Positions 8,206 to 16,734 of a stretch of DNA of 64,000 nt are shown here, in pieces. Source of the DNA: Microbacterium sp. 4R-513 (GTDB taxonomy: Bacteria > Actinomycetota > Actinomycetes > Actinomycetales > Microbacteriaceae); the NCBI RefSeq assembly GCF_011046485.1, contig NZ_CP049256.1:248001-312000 (forward strand), in the 5' to 3' direction. Made by a program: the position numbers and the translations under genes. The notes below the pieces were generated by a model, which searched no databases, was not told the DNA's origin, and was given only the letters and a program-made list of their open reading frames with translations. Position 1 is the first letter of the stretch. Every line of letters begins with the position of its first letter.

Positions 8206-11200
8206 TCAGCGAAGGCCGATGTTGACGTAGTAGGTCTGGCCGTCGTCCAGCCGCACTCCGATCCGCCAGTAGTTGCCACCCGCGCTGCCCGTCTTCCAGT
8301 TGAAGACGTACTGCTTGTCAGTGGTGTCGTAGCGGAAGGCGGAGCCGCTGTCGCCCGCCGCCGAGTAGATCGTCTCGTCCACGGGAAGCGCGGTGGCGCT
8401 GCCCTTGACGGGGGTCATCCACACCGGCGCCGTCGCGGCCTGGACGAGCGCTCCGGCGGCATTCCTCAGCTGGAACTTCACCGGCACGGTGCTGCCCGCC
8501 TTGAAGATGCTCGTCGACGCACCGACCTGGTGCGCCGTGTCGTTGATCGGCTGCAGGAATCCGTCGAAGCGATAGACGACACGGAAGGTGCCGAGGATCG
8601 TCGTGGTGTTGCCGGCGCGGTCCGTGGCGACCGCCCTGTAGTCGAAGGCCCCGACGCCGTTGGCGTTGCCGCCGGTGACGGTCACGATGCACGAGGCCAC
8701 GCCTGAGAAGCTGTCCGTTGCGGTGCACGTGGCGGCCGGCACGGAACCAAGCGTGAAGGTCCCGCCCTCGACGTTCACATCCTTCGTCGTCAGCGTCGGG
8801 TTCTCGCTGTCGATCCGGATGCCGCTCACCGTCGCCGTGGCGGTGTTGCCCGCTTTGTCGGTCACGGTCCCGGTCACAGGGTTCGCGGCGCCGTTGGCCG
8901 TCAGGGTCACAGGATCCGAGCACGTCCCGACGCCGGACAACGCGTCGGCGCAGGTGAACGTGACGATGACGGGCCCGTCGTACCAGCCGCTGGCCGTCTG
9001 GCGGCCGGACGTCACGGCTCCGCTGATCGTCGGCGCCGTCTTGTCGAGCTTGACGGTGAGGGAGTCTGTGCCGACGTTCCCCGCCGTATCCGTGGCGGTG
9101 CCGACGACGACCTGGCCGGCCGTCTCGCTGCTCACGGTGACGGGGGCTGTGACGCTGGCGACACCGGAACCCTTGTCGTCGTCCTTCGCCGAGAAGGTGA
9201 CCGTGACGTCGCTCTTGTTCCATTCGGCCGCGTTGGCAGCGGGTGACAGCTTGTGCTCGACCGTCGGGGCAATGTTGTCCCACTTCAGTGCGACGCTGTT
9301 CGGGCTCTCCGCGTTCCCGGCGTTGTCGACGGCGTAGTAGGTGACGGCACCGCTTCCGCTGCCGGCCAGAGGGACGCTGACCGTCACCGACGACCCGGTC
9401 GCCGTCTGCTCGGCGCCGCCGTCGACGCGGTACCGGATCTCTTTCACGCCGGAGAGTCCAGCCTGATCGACCGACGTGAGGACGACGTCCGCGTGGTCAC
9501 CCTTGCACCACTCGTTGACCGCCGTGCACGTGTTGTTGCTCTTCGTCGTCGGCGCCGTGCCGTCGATGTTGATGCCCGTGACCGTCTTGCCGGCGCTCAC
9601 GTTCCCGGCGACGTCGGTTGCCGGTCCGCTCGTGACGGTCTGGCCCGCTCCATCGTCCGAGAGCTTCGTGCTCGTCGGGCAGGACGCCACACCCGACAGC
9701 GCGTCGGTGCAGGAGAAGTCCACGGTGACGGCGGTGTTGTACCAGCCGGCCGCGTTCGCCGCCGTCGTGGGCCCGCCCGCAATGACGGGCGCCGTGCGGT
9801 CGATCTTGACCCCCGAGACGGATGCCCCGAGGCTCGTGTTGCCCGCCTTGTCGCGAATCGTCACGGGGCCTGCCCCGAGGTCCGAGCCTTCGCCGGTGAT
9901 GATGCTGTTGTCCGGCTGCGACGCCGGGTCGATGCCCGAGAGGCCGTCGTCGCCGACCCACTTCACCACGACATCGGTCCGGTACCATCCGGCAGCGTTG
10001 GCATCGGCGGGGACGCCGACGAGGGTGGGCTTCGTGGTGTCGATCTTGATTGGCCCGACGGTGGCGGCGCTCTTGTTGCCGGCCACGTCGACCGCCTGTC
10101 CCATCACGGTCTGGTCCGCGCCCTCGTTGCTCAGCACGGTGTCGCCGGCGCATCCCGCCACCCCGGTCTGGAGACCGGAGCCGACGTCTGCGCACGTGAA
10201 CGTCACGGCGACATCGCTGTTGTTCCATCCGAACTCGTTGGCCGCCGGCGTCGCCGTGCCGGAGATCGACGGGGCGTCGGTGTCGACCTGCACGGAGATG
10301 GTGTTCGTCTCCGCCTGCTCCTCGACGTTCCCGGTGAGATCCACGCTCCAGTAGGTGATCGTATGCGTGCCGGTCGACAGGTCGGCCGTGAAGGGCTCGC
10401 CGTAGGTGTGCACCTCTCCGCCGTCGATCGTGTAATAGGTGGCAGCGACACCCGAGTGCGCATCCGCTGCCTCGAAGGCGACAGGGATGCCGCTCGTGAC
10501 GAACCATCCGCTGGCCGGAGAAATGGGGTTGATCACCGTCGTCGTGGGTGCCGTCAGATCTACCTTCAGCACGATCGGCGCTCCCGCAGTCTCGACGTTG
10601 CCCGCGGCATCCCGGCTCCAGAACCTGATGGTGTGGACGCCGTCGGTGTTCACCTCGAACGGCCCCGTGTATATCTGCTCCGCCCCGCCGTTCACCGTGT
10701 AGGTGGTGGCGACCACGCCCGACAGGTTGTCAGCGCCCGTGAGGGTGACCTTCACCGGCTGGCCGTACCAGCCGCTCGCCAGCGGATCGGCTGCCGAGGC
10801 CGCCGTGGTGGGCGCCGACCGGTCGATCCGGATGCCGGCGACGGTCTTCGTCACCGTGTTGCCCGCGACGTCCGTGCAGCTCGCGGTGGCGGAGAGGTTG
10901 TCGCCCTCCCCCGCGACGGTGGAGTTCACCGGCGCGGAGGCCACCCCGGAGAGCGCGTCCGTGCAGCTCCAGTCGACCGGGACGTCGTTCGTGCTCCAAT
11001 CGGTCGAGTAGTCCGCCTTGAGCTCGGGAGCGGTCAGGTCGACATTGATCCCCGTGACACCCGTGCTCCCGGTGTTCCCCGCGGCGTCGGTCGCGCTGGC
11101 CGATGCGCTCTGGTTTGCACCCTCGGCGAGCACCGCGTCCTCGGGAGGGATCGCCACGCCCGACAGCGGGTCCTCCGCGGTGTAGGTCACTCGCACGGGC

Positions 11201-12855
11201 TCCTTGTACCAACCGGCCGCATTCTTCGTGCCGCCCACGACCGCGGTGACGACGGGCGCCGTCTTGTCGATCCGCACGTCGGCGGTGTCGCTCGCGGTGT
11301 TGCCTGCTCCGTCGGTCCCGGTGCCCGACACGGTGAACGATCCTTCCGCCGTCCGCTTCACCGGCGCGGTGCAGCTGGCAACGCCCGAGCCGCCCTGGTC
11401 GGCGCACGCGAAGGTGACGGTCACGTCGGCGTTGCTCCACGCCCCGTCCGTGTACGAGAGCGGGGTGAACGAGTGGCTGATGGTCGGGGCGGTCTGGTCG
11501 ATCTTCACGGTCGCCGTGCGCTGCGCCTCGACGTTCCCTGCCTTGTCGCTGCTGCGGTAGGTGATCGTGTGCTCGCCGTCGGTGGACAGGGTGAGGCTCG
11601 AGCCTGACACGACGGGGCCGCCGTCGATCGTGTACTCCGTGCGTGCGACTCCCGACAGGTTGTCGGATGCTGCCAGCCCGACCGTCACGGAGCCGTTCAC
11701 CCAGTTATTGGAGGTGCCGCTGATGGCCGTCGTGGGCGCGGTGCGGTCGATGTTGACCGCGGGCTGACTGATCGATGTCGTCGACAGCCCGGCACCGTTA
11801 GCCACGTTCGTCGTGCTCGTGAGGCCGGCGCCCTCTCCCGCGATCACCGTGTCCGCGGGCGAGGTCGGGATCCCGGACTCCGGGTCGGCGGCGGTCCAAT
11901 GGACGGTCACGCTGTCGGAGTACCAGCCGGCGCCGTTGGGCGACGTCGTGGGGGCTCCGGTCAAGGTCGGCGGCGTGACGTCGCCGGCCGGCGCGGTGGC
12001 GGACGCCGTCGCGGTGTTGCCTGCGACATCCGTCGCAGTGCCGCCGACCGTCACACCGGGCCCGACGGTCTTCGAGTTCGTGGCCGACCCGTCGGCGACG
12101 CAGGTCGCGATGCCCGAGGCCTGAGTCCCTCCGGGATCGGCGCACACGAAGGTGACGGTCGTCGTGCCGTCGGGGTTCTTCACCTGCGAGGCGGTGATGG
12201 TGGGAGTCGTCTTGTCGACGCGCACGGTGACCGATCCCTGGCCGGAATTGCCCAGCCTGTCCGTCGCTGTGGAGGACAGAGTGGTGATGCCGTTGGCCGA
12301 GACGGTGTTGCTCGAGGGGTTGGGACCGTTCAGGATGCCGGCGCCGGCATCCGTCGCCGACCAGGTGACCGACGTGTTGGTCTTGTTCCAGCCGGCCGCG
12401 TTGGGGGCGGGTGTGAGGGTGGCCGTGACCGCCGGACCCGTGTTGTCGACGACGTACGAGGCCTGCAGCGATGCGGACGGGCCCGTGCAATCCGTCTTGT
12501 TGTTGTTCGTGACGGACTTCTCGGACGCGACTACCGACACTGCCTTCACACCGTCTCCCGACGGCGCGGTGGTGGCGAACGTCCAGGAGCTGCCCACGGT
12601 CGCGGAAGCCTGGACGCCGGTCATGGCACCCGCGACCTCAACGCACTTGACGCCGTCGGCCGTCTTCACGGTGAGCGTCACGTTCGCACCTGTCTTCGCG
12701 AACAGAGTGTCGGCGACGGTGACCGTGCCCGAACCGCCCGAGAATGCGGCAGAGCTCACGCTTGCCGCGTTGGCAGCGACGGCTCCGCCGCCCCCGATGA
12801 TGACAACCGCCGCGGTCAGCCCTGCGAGCAGGCGCGACGAACGCACTTTCCCCAT
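8206..12855 (-). CDS. Giant secreted Ig-like/OmpL47-type repeat protein with PxKF-like C-terminus
   Basis: A 1549-residue exported protein. A Sec signal peptide (basic MGKVRSSR, hydrophobic stretch, AANA cleavage region near residue 30) is followed by about 14 modules of 85-105 residues. These share the pattern GW(Y/N)...VTV.F.C.D..SGV and end in a linker such as IDRTAPT. A final module precedes a domain with GSTVPVKFQL and a C-terminal ...GQTYYVNIGLR segment. There is no LPXTG motif or C-terminal membrane anchor, so it is probably secreted or held non-covalently. A role in adhesion or surface structure is inferred from the modular beta-sandwich design. The ATG at 12855 is preceded by GGGGAA. 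It separates bcp from whiB1 in an otherwise conserved block. Confidence 0.85.
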   Translation of the reverse strand: MGKVRSSRLLAGLTAAVVIIGGGGAVAANAASVSSAAFSGGSGTVTVADTLFAKTGANVTLTVKTADGVKCVEVAGAMTGVQASATVGSSWTFATTAPSGDGVKAVSVVASEKSVTNNNKTDCTGPSASLQASYVVDNTGPAVTATLTPAPNAAGWNKTNTSVTWSATDAGAGILNGPNPSSNTVSANGITTLSSTATDRLGNSGQGSVTVRVDKTTPTITASQVKNPDGTTTVTFVCADPGGTQASGIATCVADGSATNSKTVGPGVTVGGTATDVAGNTATASATAPAGDVTPPTLTGAPTTSPNGAGWYSDSVTVHWTAADPESGIPTSPADTVIAGEGAGLTSTTNVANGAGLSTTSISQPAVNIDRTAPTTAISGTSNNWVNGSVTVGLAASDNLSGVARTEYTIDGGPVVSGSSLTLSTDGEHTITYRSSDKAGNVEAQRTATVKIDQTAPTISHSFTPLSYTDGAWSNADVTVTFACADQGGSGVASCTAPVKRTAEGSFTVSGTGTDGAGNTASDTADVRIDKTAPVVTAVVGGTKNAAGWYKEPVRVTYTAEDPLSGVAIPPEDAVLAEGANQSASASATDAAGNTGSTGVTGINVDLTAPELKADYSTDWSTNDVPVDWSCTDALSGVASAPVNSTVAGEGDNLSATASCTDVAGNTVTKTVAGIRIDRSAPTTAASAADPLASGWYGQPVKVTLTGADNLSGVVATTYTVNGGAEQIYTGPFEVNTDGVHTIRFWSRDAAGNVETAGAPIVLKVDLTAPTTTVINPISPASGWFVTSGIPVAFEAADAHSGVAATYYTIDGGEVHTYGEPFTADLSTGTHTITYWSVDLTGNVEEQAETNTISVQVDTDAPSISGTATPAANEFGWNNSDVAVTFTCADVGSGLQTGVAGCAGDTVLSNEGADQTVMGQAVDVAGNKSAATVGPIKIDTTKPTLVGVPADANAAGWYRTDVVVKWVGDDGLSGIDPASQPDNSIITGEGSDLGAGPVTIRDKAGNTSLGASVSGVKIDRTAPVIAGGPTTAANAAGWYNTAVTVDFSCTDALSGVASCPTSTKLSDDGAGQTVTSGPATDVAGNVSAGKTVTGINIDGTAPTTKSNNTCTAVNEWCKGDHADVVLTSVDQAGLSGVKEIRYRVDGGAEQTATGSSVTVSVPLAGSGSGAVTYYAVDNAGNAESPNSVALKWDNIAPTVEHKLSPAANAAEWNKSDVTVTFSAKDDDKGSGVASVTAPVTVSSETAGQVVVGTATDTAGNVGTDSLTVKLDKTAPTISGAVTSGRQTASGWYDGPVIVTFTCADALSGVGTCSDPVTLTANGAANPVTGTVTDKAGNTATATVSGIRIDSENPTLTTKDVNVEGGTFTLGSVPAATCTATDSFSGVASCIVTVTGGNANGVGAFDYRAVATDRAGNTTTILGTFRVVYRFDGFLQPINDTAHQVGASTSIFKAGSTVPVKFQLRNAAGALVQAATAPVWMTPVKGSATALPVDETIYSAAGDSGSAFRYDTTDKQYVFNWKTGSAGGNYWRIGVRLDDGQTYYVNIGLR

Positions 12856-12973
12856 TGAAGTTCCCCAAGTGAAATCGCCGGGCGGACTCCCCAGTCCACC
12901 GACACCGGCTCCAGGTCACCTTATGTCGAACAGCCGACTTCGAGAAGCGAAATGCGTGAAATGGACGGAAGCG

Positions 12974-13372
12974 TCAGGAAGACGAGGAGTTCTCTTCGTT
13001 AACGGGACGTCCGCGTCGCGCAGCGAGTACCAGGAACACGAGCGTCACGACCGCCGGCACGGCGAGAGCCAGCCCAGTGAGCGGGTGCGCGTAGGCGCCC
13101 ATGGCAGCGCCGAGCGCGACGGCGAGGATGAGCACCTGTGCGACGATGCCGCCCGAGCGGCCCCAGGACTGCCCCCGCCACACCGCGATGGCGAATGCGG
13201 CGAGGAGCACCGCCCCTGCTGCCGTCAGCACGATGAGAGCGATCGCACTGGTGGCCGAATCCGTGTCACCGCCCGCGAGCGCCGCGATCTGCCACGCGAC
13301 GACGGCGAAGAGACCCAGGGCCTCGAGTCCCACCAGGACTGCCGCTACGCGTGCGGCGGGGTTTGTTCGCAT
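12974..13372 (-). CDS. Small integral membrane protein (four predicted TM helices)
   Basis: A 132-residue protein I do not recognise. Four hydrophobic stretches are visible, at about residues 8-30, 40-62, 70-90 and 95-115. A short basic and acidic tail (RRGRPVNEENSSSS) is probably cytoplasmic. The ATG at 13372 is preferred over an earlier in-frame start because the protein then opens directly with MRTNPAARVAAVLVG. It lies 118 bp upstream of the repeat-protein gene on the same strand and is divergent from whiB1. No function is assigned. Confidence 0.7.
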   Translation of the reverse strand: MRTNPAARVAAVLVGLEALGLFAVVAWQIAALAGGDTDSATSAIALIVLTAAGAVLLAAFAIAVWRGQSWGRSGGIVAQVLILAVALGAAMGAYAHPLTGLALAVPAVVTLVFLVLAARRGRPVNEENSSSS

Positions 13373-13412
13373 TCCTTGAGCTTCCCTCGATCCGGCGCAC
13401 ACGGTTTGTGAC

Positions 13413-13435
13413 TTCCCTCCATGCCGTTGAGGGAA
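13413..13435. promoter_or_regulatory. Inverted repeat TTCCCTC-N9-GAGGGAA in the whiB1 upstream region
   Basis: The arms at 13413-13419 and 13429-13435 are perfect. A further direct copy of TTCCCTC lies at 13382-13388. The repeat sits between the divergent membrane-protein gene and whiB1 and could be a regulator site or an RNA hairpin. Which of these it is cannot be told from sequence. Confidence 0.35.
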
Positions 13436-13500
13436 TGCTCAGGCTGTTCGACCAAATGTCGTTCGGGAACCCTTGATCCCGCGCGGTCCGTCATGGGATC

Positions 13501-13625
13501 ATAGATAAAGCCGTGTGCTCCCACAGCGACGTGGGGCGAGCAATCGCTCGCATCTCCCACAGGGTATCGGACCCGAATCCGGGCTCTGGAACACCCGACC
13601 TCTTCCGTCATCAAGGAGCACCACC
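13501..13625 (+). promoter_or_regulatory. whiB1 leader with structured RNA and Shine-Dalgarno
   Basis: A possible -10 (ATAGAT, 13501-13506) would give a leader of about 110 bases. In it GCGAGC-AATC-GCTCGC (13536-13551) is a perfect 6-bp hairpin, and CCCAC...GTGGG pairs just upstream. AAGGAG (13613-13618) lies seven bases before the ATG. This leadered design contrasts with the many leaderless genes nearby. Confidence 0.4.
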
Positions 13626-13874
13626 ATGGATTGGCGCGACAAAGCCGCCTGCCTGACAGTCGACCCCGAACTGTTCTTCCCCGTCGGCAACACCGGCCCC
13701 GCGGTCGACCAGATCGAGAAGGCGAAGGCCGTCTGCGCCCGCTGCACGGTCACCGAGATCTGCCTGCAGTACGCCCTCGAGACCGGCCAGGACTCGGGCG
13801 TGTGGGGCGGCCTCTCCGAAGACGAGCGTCGCGCCCTCAAGCGCCGCGCCGCCCGTGCCCGCCGCGCATCCTGA
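13626..13874 (+). CDS. whiB1: WhiB1-type iron-sulfur transcriptional regulator
   Basis: An 82-residue Wbl protein that binds a [4Fe-4S] cluster and, in mycobacteria, the primary sigma factor. The four cluster cysteines are Cys9, Cys37, Cys40 and Cys46 (CARC spacing), followed by the GVWGG beta-turn and a basic RRALKRRAARARR tail. It opens with MDWRDKAAC, close to mycobacterial WhiB1. The ATG at 13626 has a good AAGGAG. An upstream in-frame ATG would add a non-Wbl extension and is rejected. pdtaS lies convergently just downstream, as in mycobacteria. Confidence 0.95.
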   Translation: MDWRDKAACLTVDPELFFPVGNTGPAVDQIEKAKAVCARCTVTEICLQYALETGQDSGVWGGLSEDERRALKRRAARARRAS

Positions 13875-13882
13875 CGCAGTGA

Positions 13883-13910
13883 GGTGACGGATGCCTCGGC
13901 ATCCGTCACC
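13883..13910. terminator. Perfect hairpin between whiB1 and pdtaS (bidirectional)
   Basis: GGTGACGGATGCC (13883-13895) pairs perfectly with GGCATCCGTCACC (13898-13910) around a TC, giving a long stable stem between convergent genes. It contains an inverted pair of the GACGGATGCC motif. There is no strong U-tract. Confidence 0.65.
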
Positions 13911-13913
13911 TGA

Positions 13914-15404
13914 TCACTTCGCGCTGCGGTCGATGTAGCGCAGCGGGATGTCGATCGTCACCTCGGTGCCGCTGCCCATGATCGTGTGCCAGTCGATCGT
14001 GCCGCCGAGCTCACCCTGGATGAGAGTGCGCACGATCTGCGTGCCGAGCCCGCGGCCGACCTGACCCTCGGGCAGGCCGGAGCCCGTGTCGCGGACACTC
14101 ACCTCGAGGCTCTCGTCGGTCCGTTCCGCGGCGATTTCGACATCGCCCTCTTGACCCGCCAGCCCGTGCTCGACGGCGTTCGTCACGAGTTCGGTCAGCG
14201 CGAGCGCGAGCGGTGTCGCATACTCGCTGGGCAGCGTCCCGAACCGGCCCGTGGTGCGCGTTCGCGCGCGCGTGTTCGGTGCCGCGGCGACCTCGGCGAC
14301 GAGCTTCATGACGCGCGCGAACACGTCGTCGAAGTCGACGTTCTGCGCGAGCCCCTCCGAGAGCGTGTCGTGCACCACCGCGATCGCCGAGACCCTCCGC
14401 ATCGCCTGCGTGAGGGCCTCGCGCGCCTCGTCGGTGTGCGACCGGCGCGCCTGGATGCGCAGGAGCGACGCCACCGTCTGCAGGTTGTTCTTCACCCGGT
14501 GGTGGATCTCGCGGATCGTCGCGTCCTTGGTGATGAGCTCCTGCTCCTGGTGGCGGATCTCGGTGACATCGCGGCACAGCACGATCGCGCCGATGCGCGT
14601 CCCACGGTCGCGGAGAGGAATCGTGCGGAGGCTCACGGTGACGCCGCGAGACTCGATGTCGGCCCGCCACGGCGCGCGGCCCGTCACGACGACGGGAAGC
14701 GACTCGTCGAACTGCCGCTTGGTCGGAAGGATGCTCGTCACGACCTCGACGAGGGACTCGCCCTCCAGCTCGTCGTCGAAGCCCAGCCGGTTGAACGCGG
14801 AGAGCGCATTGGGGCTCGCGAAGGTCGTGATGCCGTCGACATCGAGACGGATAAGTCCGTCCGACGCACGCGGCGCGCCGCGGCGCGGGGACGTCGGCGC
14901 TGTCAGGTCGGGGAAGTCGCCGGAGGCGATCATGCCGAAGAGCTCGTCGGCGCAGTCGTTGAAAGTGATCTGCTGACGTGACGGCGTGCGCGTCTCTCCG
15001 AGGTTCGTGTGCCGCGTCAGCACGCCGATGGCCTGCGGCTCGTCGCCCGGCCGCGCCACGCGAACGATCGGCACGGCACGCACGCGCGTCGGCGTCTCTT
15101 CGAACCAGTCGGGCGACGCCGAGTCGATGATGCGCTTCGTCTGGAAGGCATCCCGCACCTGAGTCCGCCACTGGGGGCGCACCCGGTCCGAGACGATGTC
15201 GCGGTAGAAGAGCGTCGCGGCGCCGCTCGGACGCGTGTGTGCCACGGCGATGAACGAGTCGTCGGAGGTCGGCACCCAGATGACGATGTCGGCGAAGGCG
15301 AGGTCGGCGAGCAGCTGGCCGTCGCCGGCCAGGCGGTGCAGCCATTCGACGTCGGCCTCGCTCGACCGGCCTTGCGCGTACACGAGATCGCTGAGGGTCG
15401 ACAC
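13914..15404 (-). CDS. pdtaS: Sensor histidine kinase, PdtaS-type (GAF-PAS-HisKA_2-HATPase)
   Basis: A 496-residue cytosolic two-component sensor. A GAF-like domain (about residues 10-160) and a PAS domain (about 185-290) precede the HisKA_2 box EIHHRVKNNLQT with candidate phospho-His at 301/302. The ATPase N and G boxes are ELVTNAVEHG and DTGSGLPEGQVGRGLG. Mycobacterial PdtaS works with the ANTAR-domain antiterminator PdtaR; no PdtaR gene lies in this window. The GTG at 15404 is chosen because TAGGCT lies seven bases upstream; the longer opening to 15551 has Arg-rich sequence unlike the family. Adjacency to whiB1 matches mycobacterial gene order. Confidence 0.9.
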   Translation of the reverse strand: MSTLSDLVYAQGRSSEADVEWLHRLAGDGQLLADLAFADIVIWVPTSDDSFIAVAHTRPSGAATLFYRDIVSDRVRPQWRTQVRDAFQTKRIIDSASPDWFEETPTRVRAVPIVRVARPGDEPQAIGVLTRHTNLGETRTPSRQQITFNDCADELFGMIASGDFPDLTAPTSPRRGAPRASDGLIRLDVDGITTFASPNALSAFNRLGFDDELEGESLVEVVTSILPTKRQFDESLPVVVTGRAPWRADIESRGVTVSLRTIPLRDRGTRIGAIVLCRDVTEIRHQEQELITKDATIREIHHRVKNNLQTVASLLRIQARRSHTDEAREALTQAMRRVSAIAVVHDTLSEGLAQNVDFDDVFARVMKLVAEVAAAPNTRARTRTTGRFGTLPSEYATPLALALTELVTNAVEHGLAGQEGDVEIAAERTDESLEVSVRDTGSGLPEGQVGRGLGTQIVRTLIQGELGGTIDWHTIMGSGTEVTIDIPLRYIDRSAK

Positions 15405-15417
15405 GCCTCTCAGCCTA
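15405..15417 (-). promoter_or_regulatory. Putative leaderless -10 of pdtaS (TAGGCT-N7-GTG)
   Basis: TAGGCT on the minus strand (15412-15417) lies seven bases before the GTG at 15404, with no ribosome-binding site. This fixes the start choice. Confidence 0.55.
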
Positions 15418-15468
15418 AATGTTCGCGCTCCACGGGTCGGACGGTCCGACCGGCCGGACTCCGCCGCC

Positions 15469-16734
15469 TCACGCGGCACGCGACGAAGGACGACGGATGC
15501 CGCGCCTCGGCGTCGCCGCGACGGGCGCCGCGACCGGAGCCACAGCCTCACCGACGAACCGCCGGACGGCCAGGGTCAACGGCGACTTCGGGGCGACCTC
15601 GGCCACCGGCCGGGAGGCGAGGATCGCGGCATCCGTCGACCGGGGATCGGTCGGCACGAACCAGACGTCGTGGATGCCGGCGAATCGATCGAGGGTGCGG
15701 CGCACCTGTCCCCGCGCATCGATGCCCAAGGTGCCGGGTCGGAGCCGGTTGGCCACGACGGCGACGGGGGTCGCGCCGATCGTCGCCCGGAGCTCCGCGT
15801 GCGCGCGCACGAACCGTGAGATGCCCACGGGGTCGGCGGCCGTGACGGCGACGACGAGGTCGGCCGAGCGCAGCGCGGCGAGCGTCGCGGCGTTGCGGCG
15901 CGGCCCGTCGAGATCGCTCACGATCTCCTCATCTCGCTCGAGCGGCGCCGCGACGTCGACGACCGTGTAGTCGGCCCACCCGCGGCACGCGTCGAGCGCC
16001 GCCGTGACGCGGGCATCGCTCAGCTCAGGCCACCGGGATGGCCGGTTGATGCCGGTGAGGACGTCGACGTCCGCCCGCCCCAGCGGCATCGCGATGCGCG
16101 TGAGCTCTCGCGCGTCGAGTCCGCCGAGCTCGGCCTGGCGGCAGGCGGCGGCGAAGCCGGGCCCTTCGTCCGCGAGCCCCAGCTGCAGCGCCATCGACGG
16201 AGCATGCGTGTCGGCGTCGATGAGACCGACGTGGCGCCCGCCGCGGGCCAGCTCGACGGCGAGCTCGATCGCGAGGGTGGTGCGCCCGGGGGCCCCCGCG
16301 GGTCCCCAGACGGCCACGACGCGAGGGTGGCGGGAATCCGGAGCGGGAGCCTGGGGAGGAGCCGCGGCGCCGGCCATCGCGTCGACGAGACGCCACGGCT
16401 CGATGTCGATCGGCCACGGGCCCGCGAGCCCGAAAGTCTCGACGACCCGGGCGTCGCTGGGATCGCCCGCGAGCGGGACGATGCGCACGCCACGACGGTC
16501 GCATAACGAGACGGCGCCCGCGGTGAGGGTTGCGCGGTCCGCCTGGAGGACGATGGTCTCGGCGCCCGCCAGCGCCTGGCTGACGCGCTTGGCCTCGTGG
16601 CCATGCAGGTCGTCGGCGGCGGCGTCCGCCAGAGCCCGAGCCGGGACGACTGCCACGACCACGAGGCCTTCACGCTCGAGCGCTGCAGCCAGCGCGGTTC
16701 CGCGCGGATCGTCGACGGCGACGAGGACCGTCAC
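15469..16734 (-). CDS. CpaE/MinD-like P-loop ATPase
   Basis: A 421-residue protein with an N-terminal receiver-like region (residues 1-110, no clear phospho-Asp pocket) followed by a ParA/MinD-type ATPase domain. The P-loop reads GPAGAPGRTT at about residue 145, so the lysine normally found after the last Gly is Arg. The switch region LIDADTHAPS is present. The Ala/Pro-rich C-terminal tail ends in RRGIRRPSSRAA. The GTG start overlaps the stop of the upstream SAF-domain gene (GTGA), so the two are coupled. CpaE and CpaB work together in Flp-pilus systems, but no secretin, pilin or TadA gene is nearby, so the pilus role is only a family hint. Confidence 0.75.
   Translation of the reverse strand: MTVLVAVDDPRGTALAAALEREGLVVVAVVPARALADAAADDLHGHEAKRVSQALAGAETIVLQADRATLTAGAVSLCDRRGVRIVPLAGDPSDARVVETFGLAGPWPIDIEPWRLVDAMAGAAAPPQAPAPDSRHPRVVAVWGPAGAPGRTTLAIELAVELARGGRHVGLIDADTHAPSMALQLGLADEGPGFAAACRQAELGGLDARELTRIAMPLGRADVDVLTGINRPSRWPELSDARVTAALDACRGWADYTVVDVAAPLERDEEIVSDLDGPRRNAATLAALRSADLVVAVTAADPVGISRFVRAHAELRATIGATPVAVVANRLRPGTLGIDARGQVRRTLDRFAGIHDVWFVPTDPRSTDAAILASRPVAEVAPKSPLTLAVRRFVGEAVAPVAAPVAATPRRGIRRPSSRAA

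Noticed and set aside
8206..8330. Sortase (LPXTG) or membrane anchor at the C-terminus of the repeat protein
   Set aside because: The end reads ...YYVNIGLR with no LPXTG motif, hydrophobic stretch or basic tail.
9253..11607. A 784-codon open stretch opposite the Ig-like repeat protein
   Set aside because: Arg/Gly/His-rich translation with no motif; explained by the repeat gene on the other strand.
8600..12500. CRISPR or mobile repeat array in the Ig-like protein gene
   Set aside because: The repeats are protein-level modules with diverged DNA and an intact frame.
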